NCBI RefSeq assembly: GCF_009796805.1
Contig: NZ_CP047029.1
Span: forward strand, 1,849,501-1,913,500
Direction: 5' to 3'
DNA length: 64,000 bases
Source: Algibacter sp. L1A34
Lineage (GTDB): Bacteria; Bacteroidota; Bacteroidia; Flavobacteriales; Flavobacteriaceae
The position numbers were made by a program, and so were the translations under genes. Within the stretch, counting starts at the first letter, position 1, and every line of letters begins with the position of its first letter. The notes under the pieces are model-generated. The model was given only the letters and a program-made list of their open reading frames with translations. It did not search any database and was not told where the DNA came from. Of the stretch, positions 8,941 to 17,780 are shown one piece after another.

Positions 8941-9666
8941 TTATACGCCCAAGCGTTTCATAACGGTTTCCTTATAAGTTTCGCCTACGGGAATTCGGAT
9001 ATCGCCAACTAGAATTTTAGATTTTTGTATGGCTTTTATATGTTCAATACTAACTACATAAGATTTATGAACACGAATAAATTTTGAAGCTGGCAGTTTA
9101 TCTAGTATATCTTTAAAGCTCGATAAAGTTAATACGGGCTTTTGCGTATTAGATGTGTAAATTTTTATATAATCTTTTAAGCCTTGAAGATAAATAATAG
9201 TGTCAATATTTATTTTAATATTTTCGTATTCCGATTTTACAAAAATAAAATTATCAACATTAACAGGTGTCATTCCTTCTTTTAAAGGTGTGCTTATAAT
9301 CACTTTGTTTTCTAGCTCGTATTTTTCTTTAGCACGAGAAATCGCTTTCAGAAACCGATGAAACGGAATAGGTTTAACCAAATAATCGGTAGCATTCAAG
9401 TTAAAACCATCTAAAGCGTATTCTGGATATGCCGTCGTGAAAATAAATTGTGGTATGTTATCAATAGCTTTTACCAAATCTATTCCGGTAAGGTTAGGCA
9501 TTTCAATATCTAAAAATACTAAATCTACTTGATGCTTATTTAAAAGTGTAATAGCTTCTAGAGGATTTGTGCATTTTGCAACAATTTCTATACCACCAAC
9601 TTGCTGAACGTATGATTCTACAACGTCAATAGCTAGAGGTTCATCGTCTATAATAATACATTTCAT
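8941..9666 (-). CDS. LytTR-family response regulator
   Basis: This 241-residue two-domain regulator has an N-terminal receiver with acidic pocket DDE (7-9), phosphoacceptor Asp53 in FLDIEMPNLTG and the conserved Lys in LVKPIPF, and a C-terminal LytTR DNA-binding domain from about 138 (FIFVKSEYENIKINIDTIIYL ... FIRVHKSYVVS). It follows the sensor kinase gene by 11 bases and is the obvious partner. LytTR proteins bind direct repeats in promoters; the target is not known, but the surface-protein genes on either side of 12172-12412 are reasonable candidates by position. Confidence 0.93.
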   Translation of the reverse strand: MKCIIIDDEPLAIDVVESYVQQVGGIEIVAKCTNPLEAITLLNKHQVDLVFLDIEMPNLTGIDLVKAIDNIPQFIFTTAYPEYALDGFNLNATDYLVKPIPFHRFLKAISRAKEKYELENKVIISTPLKEGMTPVNVDNFIFVKSEYENIKINIDTIIYLQGLKDYIKIYTSNTQKPVLTLSSFKDILDKLPASKFIRVHKSYVVSIEHIKAIQKSKILVGDIRIPVGETYKETVMKRLGV

Positions 9667-9677
9667 ACACTTATGTT

Positions 9678-10746
9678 TTACTCTAGTTTCAATGTTAATT
9701 TTACAACAAATTCATTTTCAACTTCATTAACCGTTAACCAATGGCTATTTGGGTATAATAAATTTAAACGATCGCGGGTGTTTTGTAACCCAATTCCAGA
9801 ACTGCCTTTATCGTTCTTTCTACTGCCTATCAAGTTAACACATGTAAATTGAAGTTCATCATCTTTAACATAAATTTCAATTTTTATTTTGGTGTTGCCT
9901 TTAAAATCGGTGCCATATTTAAAAGCATTTTCAATAAAGGAAATAAGTAGTAGGGGTCTTATTTTTTTGGCTATTTATGCCTCCGTGAATGTTTATGGTG
10001 ACATGTTCGTTATTGGCAATACGTAAACGTTGAAGCTTTAAATAATTCTGAATATAATCTAGTTCGTTACTCAATAACACAAAATCTTGATTGGTTTGAT
10101 ACAGCATATAGCGCAATAATTCCGAAAGTGTAATCACAGCTTCTGGTGCATCATTAGATTTTTTTGTGGTAAGCGAATAAATGCTATTTAAGGAGTTAAA
10201 TAAAAAGTGAGGACTAATTTGATTTTTTAAAAAATGAAGTTCGGATGATGATTTTTGTGCTTCAATTTGTTTTTTTGTTATTTCGTTGCTACTCCATTCG
10301 GTATACATTCTTATTATGGTGCCAATAGCTAATATTAAAAAACTATTAATTGCTATCATGGCGCCTTTAAGTCCCCAAAAAAAATGTCTTGGTCTTGGGC
10401 CTCTATCTAGTTCAAGGTTTCTATCGAAAAGATTAAATGTTTTATTTACTTCAAAGCTTAATTCTTTAAACAAAAATGTGAAAAATGCAATAAACACAAT
10501 AGCACAGAAAACATATAAGCCTGTTTTTTTTTGAAGTAGTAATTTGGGAACTAATATTAAATAGTTGAGATAAAATAAAATAATATTTATTACAAAAAGC
10601 GAACTATTACTAAAATTTATTAAATCTTGCCCTGGCCTGGCTTGAATTAAATGCATAAAAATAAAAATGGTCCATATAGAGATGTGGAGCATAATTTGTT
10701 TTCTGTTCTTTATTCCAAAAAAGGAAGACTGGGCCATGGTTTCCAT
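9678..10746 (-). pseudogene. LytS/YehU-type sensor histidine kinase, frameshifted in an A7 tract
   Basis: The N-terminal part (10746 down to about 9968) encodes four membrane helices and the H-box KNQISPHFLFNSLNSI, then shifts out of frame and stops at 9931. In the +1 frame the sequence is open from there to a TAA at 9678-9680 and encodes the missing ATPase domain: the N-box in PLLLISFIENAFKYGTDF and the G-box GSSGIGLQNTRDRL. The change maps to a run of seven A residues (minus strand, 9962-9968); six would restore a kinase of about 355 residues. Either the gene is inactivated, it switches by slippage, or the base is a sequencing error. It partners the LytTR regulator downstream. Confidence 0.85.
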
Positions 10747-11085
10747 TTAATTATTGCAGTTGAGGTTTACGTTTAATTGATTTAAGTTTTCTAGCGTTAT
10801 CTGCGGGTTTTCTTTATTATATAGTTTTTGGCTAACCAAATGTGCTACTCGATCTGCATCTTTTGCAGTACAAAATGTTTTGTTTAGATTAATTGCGGGA
10901 ATATAATTTTGCTTAATCAATAATTTTGCATTGTACTTTATTTGATATCCATAACCATTTTCAATACTAAAAACTTCAGTTTCGTATGGGTTTGATTTGT
11001 TAAACATATCCGAATTAGCAACATAAAAAGCACTAGCAGCGACCAAAATTACCATTAAAACTATTACTACTTTTCTTTTAAGCAT
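10747..11085 (-). CDS. DUF4907-type small exported or anchored protein
   Basis: This 112-residue protein has an N-terminal hydrophobic segment (residues 6-23, uncleaved anchor or signal peptide) and a small soluble domain with GYGYQIKYNAKLLIKQNYIPA followed by a helix rich in Asp and Val (DADRVAHLVSQKLYNKENP). The pattern 'glycine-tyrosine bulk strand, IKQxxIPAI, helix, ITLExLxxLN' matches my recollection of the DUF4907 family, which has no known function. It abuts the sensor kinase start (no gap), so it is very likely cotranscribed with lytS-lytR. A hairpin separates it from the kelch gene upstream. Confidence 0.65.
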   Translation of the reverse strand: MLKRKVVIVLMVILVAASAFYVANSDMFNKSNPYETEVFSIENGYGYQIKYNAKLLIKQNYIPAINLNKTFCTAKDADRVAHLVSQKLYNKENPQITLENLNQLNVNLNCNN

Positions 11086-11106
11086 TATTTATATTTTTTT
11101 AAAAGT

Positions 11107-11158
11107 AAAAAACCAAAGTGATTGCTACAAATTAATGCGCATAAACACTTTGGTTTTT
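11107..11158 (-). terminator. Hairpin between kelch and DUF4907-type genes
   Basis: AAAACCAAAGTG and CACTTTGGTTTT pair with a loop of about 25 nt. On the minus strand a T-rich tract follows. It would end or attenuate kelch transcription before the DUF4907-type gene. Confidence 0.6.
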
Positions 11159-11185
11159 AATTAAAGGATGAAATAGAATATGCTA

Positions 11186-12172
11186 TTAATCTTCATCATC
11201 ATAATCATCCTGAGGGAACACTTCGAATGTGTCATCTAAATATAAGGTACCTGTTTTTCCTAAAGTTACAAAAGCACGAGTTCCGGTAGAGAACGCTGTA
11301 GCATCTTGTCTTGCGGTAGCCTCTAAATTTGTTATTTCTTCCCAATCGTCATTAAATGGATCATATTCCCATATTGATGTCATACTACCACCGTAGTATC
11401 CTGTTGCGATATATCCTAACCCATTCATGCTAAAACCAACAGCATTAGATCTTACAACATTATAATCATCGTCATCATCCAAATCAGTTAAGCTCGTCCA
11501 AACTTCTGTTGTTGGATCAAAAACCCAGAAATCAGTTTTGTAAGAACCATTACTAATACCTGTACCTAAATATACTTTATCATCTATTGTAAAGGTTGTT
11601 GCGTCTCTTCTTTTGTCTCCTCCAAAGCCAACAAGTTCGCTCCAAGTATCATTTCCGGGTGTATATTTCCAGAAATCTTTTAAATCGTTATCACCATCGT
11701 AACCGGTACCTACATACCCAGTTCCGTTAACTCCAAAACTAACAGCAGCTCGCCTAACGCCTCCGCCAAAATCTGCTATTTGCGACCATGAGTTGGCTGC
11801 AACATCGTATTTCCAGAAATCACTTAATTCATCAACACCATCATAACCACTACCAATGTAACCATCTCCGCTAATATTCATTCCGGAAGCAGAACTTCTT
11901 TCTGTTCCTGGAAAATTTGCTTTTTGAGACCAGTAGTTCCCTTCAATATTAAATTGCCAAAAGTCACTTAAATAATCATCACCATCATAACCTGTACCCA
12001 TGTACCCTAAATCGTCTATTACAAAACTAGCAGCATTACTTCTTGGTACGCCATCAAAAATAGAGCGTTCTATCCAGTTTCCTCTTTCATCGTCATCATC
12101 GTCGCTACTGCAACTTGCAAATAGACCTACAAAAACGCTTAAACCTAAAAGGATTTTTAATTTATTTCTCAT
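11186..12172 (-). CDS. Kelch-repeat surface lipoprotein
   Basis: This 328-residue protein has a lipoprotein signal peptide (lipobox ending FASC near residue 21), immediately followed by SSDDDDDE, the acidic stretch that in Bacteroidota directs lipoproteins to the cell surface. The rest is about six kelch-like repeats of 45-50 residues, each with a glycine-rich GYxGTGYDG strand and an aromatic DFWxYDxxxxxWxxI strand, predicted to close a beta-propeller. No enzyme motif is present, so a binding role is likely. It is divergent from the DUF4270-like operon; the intergenic region has a long inverted repeat (12268-12332). Confidence 0.85.
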   Translation of the reverse strand: MRNKLKILLGLSVFVGLFASCSSDDDDDERGNWIERSIFDGVPRSNAASFVIDDLGYMGTGYDGDDYLSDFWQFNIEGNYWSQKANFPGTERSSASGMNISGDGYIGSGYDGVDELSDFWKYDVAANSWSQIADFGGGVRRAAVSFGVNGTGYVGTGYDGDNDLKDFWKYTPGNDTWSELVGFGGDKRRDATTFTIDDKVYLGTGISNGSYKTDFWVFDPTTEVWTSLTDLDDDDDYNVVRSNAVGFSMNGLGYIATGYYGGSMTSIWEYDPFNDDWEEITNLEATARQDATAFSTGTRAFVTLGKTGTLYLDDTFEVFPQDDYDDED

Positions 12173-12267
12173 AATTTGGTATCTCTTCTTTTATTAATCT
12201 TTCGCCAAAAGTATTTCTTACTAACGCGATATAAAAACATAATTGATATTCTAGCAATTAGTCTATA

Positions 12268-12332
12268 CCAACACGGTTATTTTCTAGACCAACCGGTTTA
12301 ATAAGTGTTGGTCTGGAAAATAACCGATTTGG
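12268..12332. repeat. 26-bp imperfect inverted repeat between divergent genes
   Basis: Left arm 12268-12293 and right arm 12307-12332 are inverted copies. The inner 20 bases (CGGTTATTTTCTAGACCAAC and its complement) differ at one position; two or so mismatches lie in the outer six. The spacer is 13 bases. It lies between the kelch gene (starts 12172, minus) and the DUF4270-like gene (starts 12412, plus), so it cannot terminate either. It has no T tract. Possible roles are an operator, a 5'-leader structure or a mobile-element remnant. Confidence 0.7.
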
Positions 12333-12411
12333 CATATTAAAACATGCACTTTGTATAACATGTTTTATTTAATAGAAGTGTTTATTTAGGTTCGCATAAA
12401 TTTTAATTTAT

Positions 12412-13719
12412 ATGAATATTAAACAGCTGTTTTCTGCTCTATTATTTTTCCTAAGTATAGGAGTTGTAATTTCTTGTGAAGAAGATGAAGATCTTGTTCC
12501 AGTAGGAGAAGATTGGATTAAGGTAGACACGAAAATCTATTTTATCGATTCTATGACGGTGGAGTCTTCAACCTTTAAATTCGATTCTATTTCAGTTTCA
12601 AATACCAGTCGCTTATTAGTTGGCTCTTATACAGACCCTGTTTTTGGGAAAGTAAAAGCTAAAAGTTTTATGCAATTGGCATATCCGTTTTCTAGTATTA
12701 GTGATGATGCTGTTTACGATTCTATTGCTTTAGTTTTAAATTATGATAATTACTATTATAATGATACTACACAAACGCAGAGTATTGAGGTGTTTAATGT
12801 TTTAGATGATATTAAAACGGATGATGGTTACTTTTATAATACAACAACTTTTGACGTAAGTGAAACATCAATAGGTTCCCGAACTTTTACACCTTACCCA
12901 ACAAAAGAAGATTCTATTCATGTTAGAATTAGTGATGTTTTTGGTGAAGAATTGTATGAAAAAATTAGAGATAACGAGATTACTACAAGTGATGAGTTTT
13001 TAAATCAATACCAAGGGATTTTAGTAAGTCCGGATGAAAATAACACGAGTGTTTTAGGGTTTTCAACTACCAGCTCTTTGCGTTTATATTATTCGTATGA
13101 TGATGAAACCGAAGCCGAAGAAAGTGAAATTATAGAATTTTCTTTAAATTCTACTAACAGTTTTCATAATATTGCTACCGATTATTCTGGTACTTATTTT
13201 GATACACTTGAAAGTGAAGAAACACAGATTGCAAGTACAGATACCGATGATAACGTTTTTACTCAATCTGGAACGGGGCTTGCTACTAGAATTGATATCC
13301 CTTTTGTTGAAAGAATAAATGATATTGCTGGAACCGGAAGTATTTTAGATGCTAATTTAAAAATATCTATTAAACAAAATTCATCTACAGAAAACCTTTT
13401 TACTAGAGATTCTTTAAGTGTGTATTTAATTGATAGGAAGGGAGATGTTTATGGTGTGCTTACAGATACTTCGAGCGAGACTGTTTATGCTGTTTTAGAA
13501 GATAGTGATGAAGAATTCGAAACCTTAACATATTCTATCCCTGTTACTTACTTTTTAAACTTAAAGTTAGATACAACTTATAAAGACAACTTGTATTTAG
13601 CCATATACGGACAAGACTTTAACCAATCTGTGGATCGCTATATTTTAAATGGAGAAGAAACTCCGAGCGATGATTTAAAGCTGAAACTAGAATTAACTTA
13701 TGCTATTTATGAAGATTAA
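12412..13719 (+). CDS. DUF4270-like surface lipoprotein
   Basis: This 435-residue protein has a lipoprotein signal peptide with lipobox ISC near residue 22 followed by EEDED, a surface-export type signal. The mature protein is beta-rich, with a region LLVGSYTDPVFGKVKAKSFM near residues 65-84 that resembles the 'G.Y.DPVFG' pattern of DUF4270 lipoproteins, and a late YLAIYGQDFNQSVDRYILNG. No catalytic motif is visible. It overlaps the following outer-membrane barrel gene by 11 bases, so the two are made together and probably work together at the cell surface. Confidence 0.65.
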   Translation: MNIKQLFSALLFFLSIGVVISCEEDEDLVPVGEDWIKVDTKIYFIDSMTVESSTFKFDSISVSNTSRLLVGSYTDPVFGKVKAKSFMQLAYPFSSISDDAVYDSIALVLNYDNYYYNDTTQTQSIEVFNVLDDIKTDDGYFYNTTTFDVSETSIGSRTFTPYPTKEDSIHVRISDVFGEELYEKIRDNEITTSDEFLNQYQGILVSPDENNTSVLGFSTTSSLRLYYSYDDETEAEESEIIEFSLNSTNSFHNIATDYSGTYFDTLESEETQIASTDTDDNVFTQSGTGLATRIDIPFVERINDIAGTGSILDANLKISIKQNSSTENLFTRDSLSVYLIDRKGDVYGVLTDTSSETVYAVLEDSDEEFETLTYSIPVTYFLNLKLDTTYKDNLYLAIYGQDFNQSVDRYILNGEETPSDDLKLKLELTYAIYED

Positions 13720-14959
13720 ATATATAACACTTTATACCTTTTTGCTTATTGTTTCGAGCAAGGTTTACGCGCAATCAAATGCGTTGTCAAGTTCACCGTA
13801 CTCATTATATGGTTTAGGTTTAACTAACGATATTGGTACAGGAAAAATAAACGGTTTAGGGAAATCTGGAATCGCTATACCATCTAGTACTTTTATAAAT
13901 AATTCCAATCCAGCATCGTTTGGAGCAATACCTAAGAATTCTTTTTTTTACGATTTTGGTTTTAAAGGTGAAACAAATACTTCTGCGGAAGGGGGAAGCT
14001 CTAACTCTAATATTACGGCCAATTTTTCTAATATAGGGATTGCTTTTCCTATTAATGAAAAATCGGGTTTCGGAGTTACATTAATCCCATTTACCAGTGT
14101 GGGTTACACTATTTCTGGAATAGAAAGTTATATTGAAGGTAGTAGTGATTTATTTATCACAACTATTGACGGTGAAGGCGGAATCAATGATTTAAAAATA
14201 AATTATGGTTATGCTTTAACTAATAAATTTAGATTAGGATTAACGCTTTCTGCTCTTTTTGGTAAAATTACCGAAACAGAAACTAATTATATTCTTACCA
14301 ATAGTATTAACTCTATTTTAATAGAGGAAGATAATCGTTATTCTGGAGTGCGTTTGGGTGCAGGGTTTCAATATGATATTACGAGCGATACCTCTATTGG
14401 TGGGATAATAAATTTACCAACTACTCTTGGAGGAGATGCAGAAGGAACTACTACTGTTAGTACCAGTTCTGTTTATGAAGTTATTGAAACAGATTCTGAT
14501 CTTGATGATTTTAAGCTACCGTTGGAACTTGGGTTTGGTTTACAAACAAAAATTAAAGAGGCTTTTACAGTAAGTTTAGACTATAAGAAGAGTTTTTGGA
14601 ATAATACCAATCAATCCGATCAAATAGGAACTTTTGTAGATCAGGATTTCTTTGGAGCAGGTTTGCAATTTAAAAGCAGGAGTAATCAATCGAAATTTTT
14701 TAATAGATTGGAATATCGCGCCGGATTTAATTATGATAACGGAAACATTGAGATTGATAATACTCGAATTAGTAATTCTGCTTTAAACTTCGGAATAGGA
14801 GTTCCTTTAAAACATAATTCGAGCTCTATGATAAATTTTAGTTACTCTTACGGTAATAAAGGCACAATTTCTAACGGTTTGATAAAGGAAAACTATCATT
14901 TGTTTTCAATAAATTTAAGCTTAGAAGGTATTTGGTTTCAAAAACGTAAAATTAATTAA
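13709..14959 (+). CDS. Outer-membrane beta-barrel protein (FadL/OmpP1-like)
   Basis: The protein starts MKIKYITLYTF at 13709 (an ATG nine bases upstream is in frame but would lengthen the signal peptide without a lysine start), giving about 416 residues with a signal peptide ending VYAQ. The N-terminus ALSSSPYSLYGLGL...INGLGKSGIAIPS...NNSNPAS is a plug-like segment seen in FadL/OmpP1-related barrels, and the rest alternates polar and apolar residues as expected for about 14 strands. It overlaps the DUF4270-like gene. The cargo is unknown; FadL relatives move hydrophobic molecules. Confidence 0.65.
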   Translation: MKIKYITLYTFLLIVSSKVYAQSNALSSSPYSLYGLGLTNDIGTGKINGLGKSGIAIPSSTFINNSNPASFGAIPKNSFFYDFGFKGETNTSAEGGSSNSNITANFSNIGIAFPINEKSGFGVTLIPFTSVGYTISGIESYIEGSSDLFITTIDGEGGINDLKINYGYALTNKFRLGLTLSALFGKITETETNYILTNSINSILIEEDNRYSGVRLGAGFQYDITSDTSIGGIINLPTTLGGDAEGTTTVSTSSVYEVIETDSDLDDFKLPLELGFGLQTKIKEAFTVSLDYKKSFWNNTNQSDQIGTFVDQDFFGAGLQFKSRSNQSKFFNRLEYRAGFNYDNGNIEIDNTRISNSALNFGIGVPLKHNSSSMINFSYSYGNKGTISNGLIKENYHLFSINLSLEGIWFQKRKIN

Positions 14960-15056
14960 GGTTTTAACGATAAGAGGAAGGCAGTAGCTGGGTTTAATTC
15001 AAATAAAAAGTTGCTTTAAGCTTATGCTTTTTATTTACATATACTAGCCATCGCAC

Positions 15057-15103
15057 AAAAAAAACGCACAAAGACAACTCCTGTTTTTGTGCGTTTTTTT
15101 TTT
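15057..15103. terminator. Bidirectional terminator between convergent genes
   Basis: AAAAACGCACAAA pairs with TTTTTGTGCGTTTTT (loop about 11 nt), with T runs on both strands. It serves the barrel gene (plus) and the DUF5686-type gene (minus). Confidence 0.9.
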
Positions 15104-15123
15104 ATGTTAATGAAAAAAACTTC

Positions 15124-17628
15124 TTAGAAGTTAAATCCAAAACTTCCTGTAATTCCAAATTTTCTGGCATCAGGATAAGTGGTTTCATTTAAATAATTTC
15201 CTCTAAAGTTAAAGTCAATTCTAAATACTTTAAAAATATTTCCAATACCAAATCCATACTCGTAATATGGATTTTTGTTTGGTGCGCTTAGTGGTATACT
15301 GTTTGGTAATCCTGTGTTGTTTAAAGCTATATTCTCATCAGATAACCCGCCAATAACGCCACGAAAACTCACAATTTCTCTCAGATTTAATTTGCGTAAA
15401 AATGGAATCCTTGAAAATAGGCGTCCGTTAAAATTATGCTCTAAATGCACCGATGTATAAGTATCAGAAACAAACTCGTAATAATCAAGCTGAGAAAACG
15501 TATTGTATATTGAGAAATACGATTGATTTCCAGGAATAACACTTAACAAGCCTAATGGAACTTCGCCAAAGGTTTTACCTGCTTCTACGGTTGTTGTTAA
15601 GCGACCAAAACCTCCAATTTGCCAAGGCTGAATGTACGAGAATTGAAGTTTTGTATAATTAAAGTCACCATCAAGAATACCTTTGTCTCCACGTGATATT
15701 TGGGTGAATAAACGTGCGAAATCGTCGTTAGCATTTAAACGCTCAACGCCAAAACCTGTCATTTTACGTTTTGGAAAATATGATATCGATAAAGAAGATT
15801 CAAATTGTTTAATTTCCGATTCTAGTCCATCTGGAGTATTATAGTCTAAACTAAAGGTTGGCGATGCCGATTCTAACGTTCTGTAATTTCCACCTATTCT
15901 AAATATAACATTACGCCAAGGCTCAGCTTCAACAGCTAAACTAGTTAAGTTAATCGAGGTTAGCTTATCGTTTGTGCTAGTGCCCACTAAAGATGAAGAT
16001 GCTAAACTTCGTCCTAAAACATCAGAACTTGTTGTTAAACTGGCTCCAATTTGCTCGACATCTCTTCTGTTTCCACCAGAAACAATTAATCGACTTTTTT
16101 TATCTATCAGCCATTTTCCAGATATGCCATATTTAAATTTATCATCTTTAAAGCCATAAGCCATAAAACCTTCTAAACGCCATAAATCATTTTTTCCAAA
16201 ATAAGTTCTACCTCCAGCTCGCAAACGTAAACCTTCAACATCGTTAAAACCAAAGGTTGAAAATATAGGTCCATAATCTAGTGGTAGCGAATTAAATTCG
16301 ATATACCCAGAGGTTAATATACTTCCTAAATTATAGAGACGCTTAAACTTTTTAACGGTTTTTAAAGTATCTAGCATTTTATAAACGCCTTGTTCATCTT
16401 TATTTAAGTTTTCTAATCTGTTTTCCGACCAAAAGGTGTCATCACGATCGTAGATGTCTTTGTCAAAATTATAAACTTCAACATCGTAGAATTTTTTATC
16501 CTTTTCAACATCAAACATATAATTATTGTACAAAGTAGTACGTTTGCCGTAAACACCTCGCGATTTTTCTTTTTTACTGAAAGAGAAATCACTCATCATA
16601 TAATCACGTTTTACTAAAAATAGAGAGTCGTTTAATACTTCGAATTCTTGTTCAATATAAATATCTTTTACCCAGTTTATATTGGCGCTTTTTGAAGCTT
16701 GCATATTAATTTCTTTAATAGCATAGGTGCTGTCGGCAACCCAAAAATCACCTTTAAAAGTCAATTCATTTTTACGGCGTGGATAATAAATAATATTATA
16801 ACACCATTTGTTGTCAATAAACGAGCTATCGGATAGCACATAGTTATAGGTGCTAATTCCTGTTTTAGATAGCGGACTTACAAAACTCTTGTCAAAGAAT
16901 TTTAAGTAATTATCATACACGTTAAAATCGTTGTATAAATCATCAACAAAATCTATTATAATTTGGTTGTCGCTAAATCCAGAGTTTTTATTTCCTTTTA
17001 AATCGTTTTTTTCTTTGTTTATAATATTGTCGCCATAAACGGTAGATACGGCTTCGTTTATAAACATAGGTAAGTAGGTTTTACCAGTAACACTTGAGGT
17101 GTCCACTTGGTCAAAAACGAATTCCATACCTCTAAATAGTTTACTTTTTATAAGCGCACTATCAATGGTATTAATATCGAATTCTACTTTTTCGTATTTA
17201 TCGTATTCGTATTGTTTAAATTGTTTTAGGCCGTTACTTCTCTTGTTTTCCCAAATTTTACGAAGTAAATCTATGGCAGGATTGTTTTTCTTAGATTGTT
17301 TACCTGTAACAATTAATACTTGGCCTAGGGCAGAGGCTTCTTCTTTTAGCGTAAAGTTTAAATTGTAATTAACCTTTTTATTTAAAGGGATATCTAAGGT
17401 TTCGTAGCCTATAAAAGATACAATTAGGTTACTCCAAGTTTCACCAGATTCTAGATAGAATTTTCCGTTTTCATCTGTTATTGTTCCTTGTGTAGATCCT
17501 TTAAACAAAACGTTTGCAAAAGATACGGGTTCCTTATATTCGTCAAAAATATAACCGCTTACTTTAGTTTGCGCTACAATTGAAGTTAATCCAAAAAAGA
17601 AAAATATGATAATTAATTTTATTTTCAT
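15124..17628 (-). CDS. DUF5686-type outer-membrane protein with carboxypeptidase-like regulatory domain
   Basis: This 834-residue protein has a signal peptide (1-19, ending SIVAQ), then a carboxypeptidase-regulatory-like beta-sandwich at about 22-95 (VSGYIFDEYKEPVSFANVLF...GTITDENGKFYL...VSFIGYET), then a long region matching the DUF5686 family (NPAIDLLRKIWENKRSNGLKQF...), and a C-terminal barrel ending in FGITGSFGFNF with a terminal Phe. Such proteins are common in Bacteroidota outer membranes; the function is not established. It lacks a TonB-receptor plug. It is a single gene with terminators on both sides. Confidence 0.8.
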   Translation of the reverse strand: MKIKLIIIFFFFGLTSIVAQTKVSGYIFDEYKEPVSFANVLFKGSTQGTITDENGKFYLESGETWSNLIVSFIGYETLDIPLNKKVNYNLNFTLKEEASALGQVLIVTGKQSKKNNPAIDLLRKIWENKRSNGLKQFKQYEYDKYEKVEFDINTIDSALIKSKLFRGMEFVFDQVDTSSVTGKTYLPMFINEAVSTVYGDNIINKEKNDLKGNKNSGFSDNQIIIDFVDDLYNDFNVYDNYLKFFDKSFVSPLSKTGISTYNYVLSDSSFIDNKWCYNIIYYPRRKNELTFKGDFWVADSTYAIKEINMQASKSANINWVKDIYIEQEFEVLNDSLFLVKRDYMMSDFSFSKKEKSRGVYGKRTTLYNNYMFDVEKDKKFYDVEVYNFDKDIYDRDDTFWSENRLENLNKDEQGVYKMLDTLKTVKKFKRLYNLGSILTSGYIEFNSLPLDYGPIFSTFGFNDVEGLRLRAGGRTYFGKNDLWRLEGFMAYGFKDDKFKYGISGKWLIDKKSRLIVSGGNRRDVEQIGASLTTSSDVLGRSLASSSLVGTSTNDKLTSINLTSLAVEAEPWRNVIFRIGGNYRTLESASPTFSLDYNTPDGLESEIKQFESSLSISYFPKRKMTGFGVERLNANDDFARLFTQISRGDKGILDGDFNYTKLQFSYIQPWQIGGFGRLTTTVEAGKTFGEVPLGLLSVIPGNQSYFSIYNTFSQLDYYEFVSDTYTSVHLEHNFNGRLFSRIPFLRKLNLREIVSFRGVIGGLSDENIALNNTGLPNSIPLSAPNKNPYYEYGFGIGNIFKVFRIDFNFRGNYLNETTYPDARKFGITGSFGFNF

Positions 17629-17724
17629 TTGGGGTATTTAAATAATGTTTTCAAAAAAGAAGTAATGGTCTGTATATATTAACATTCCTTTCAAAAAATA
17701 ATAATAGGTTATTATATTATACGA

Positions 17725-17759
17725 AAAAACTTCATCAACAATTATGCTAATGAAGTTTT
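17725..17759 (-). terminator. Terminator of pdhB
   Basis: AAAACTTCAT and ATGAAGTTTT form a 10-bp stem; on the minus strand it is followed by TTTTTTCG. It lies 22 bases beyond the pdhB stop. Confidence 0.8.
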
Positions 17760-17780
17760 AATAACGTAAAATATGCAGTT

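Noticed and set aside
9931-10746. 271-residue sensor kinase as a complete gene
   Set aside because: It lacks the ATPase domain, which is found intact in the next frame downstream; the shorter frame ends only because of the A7 shift.
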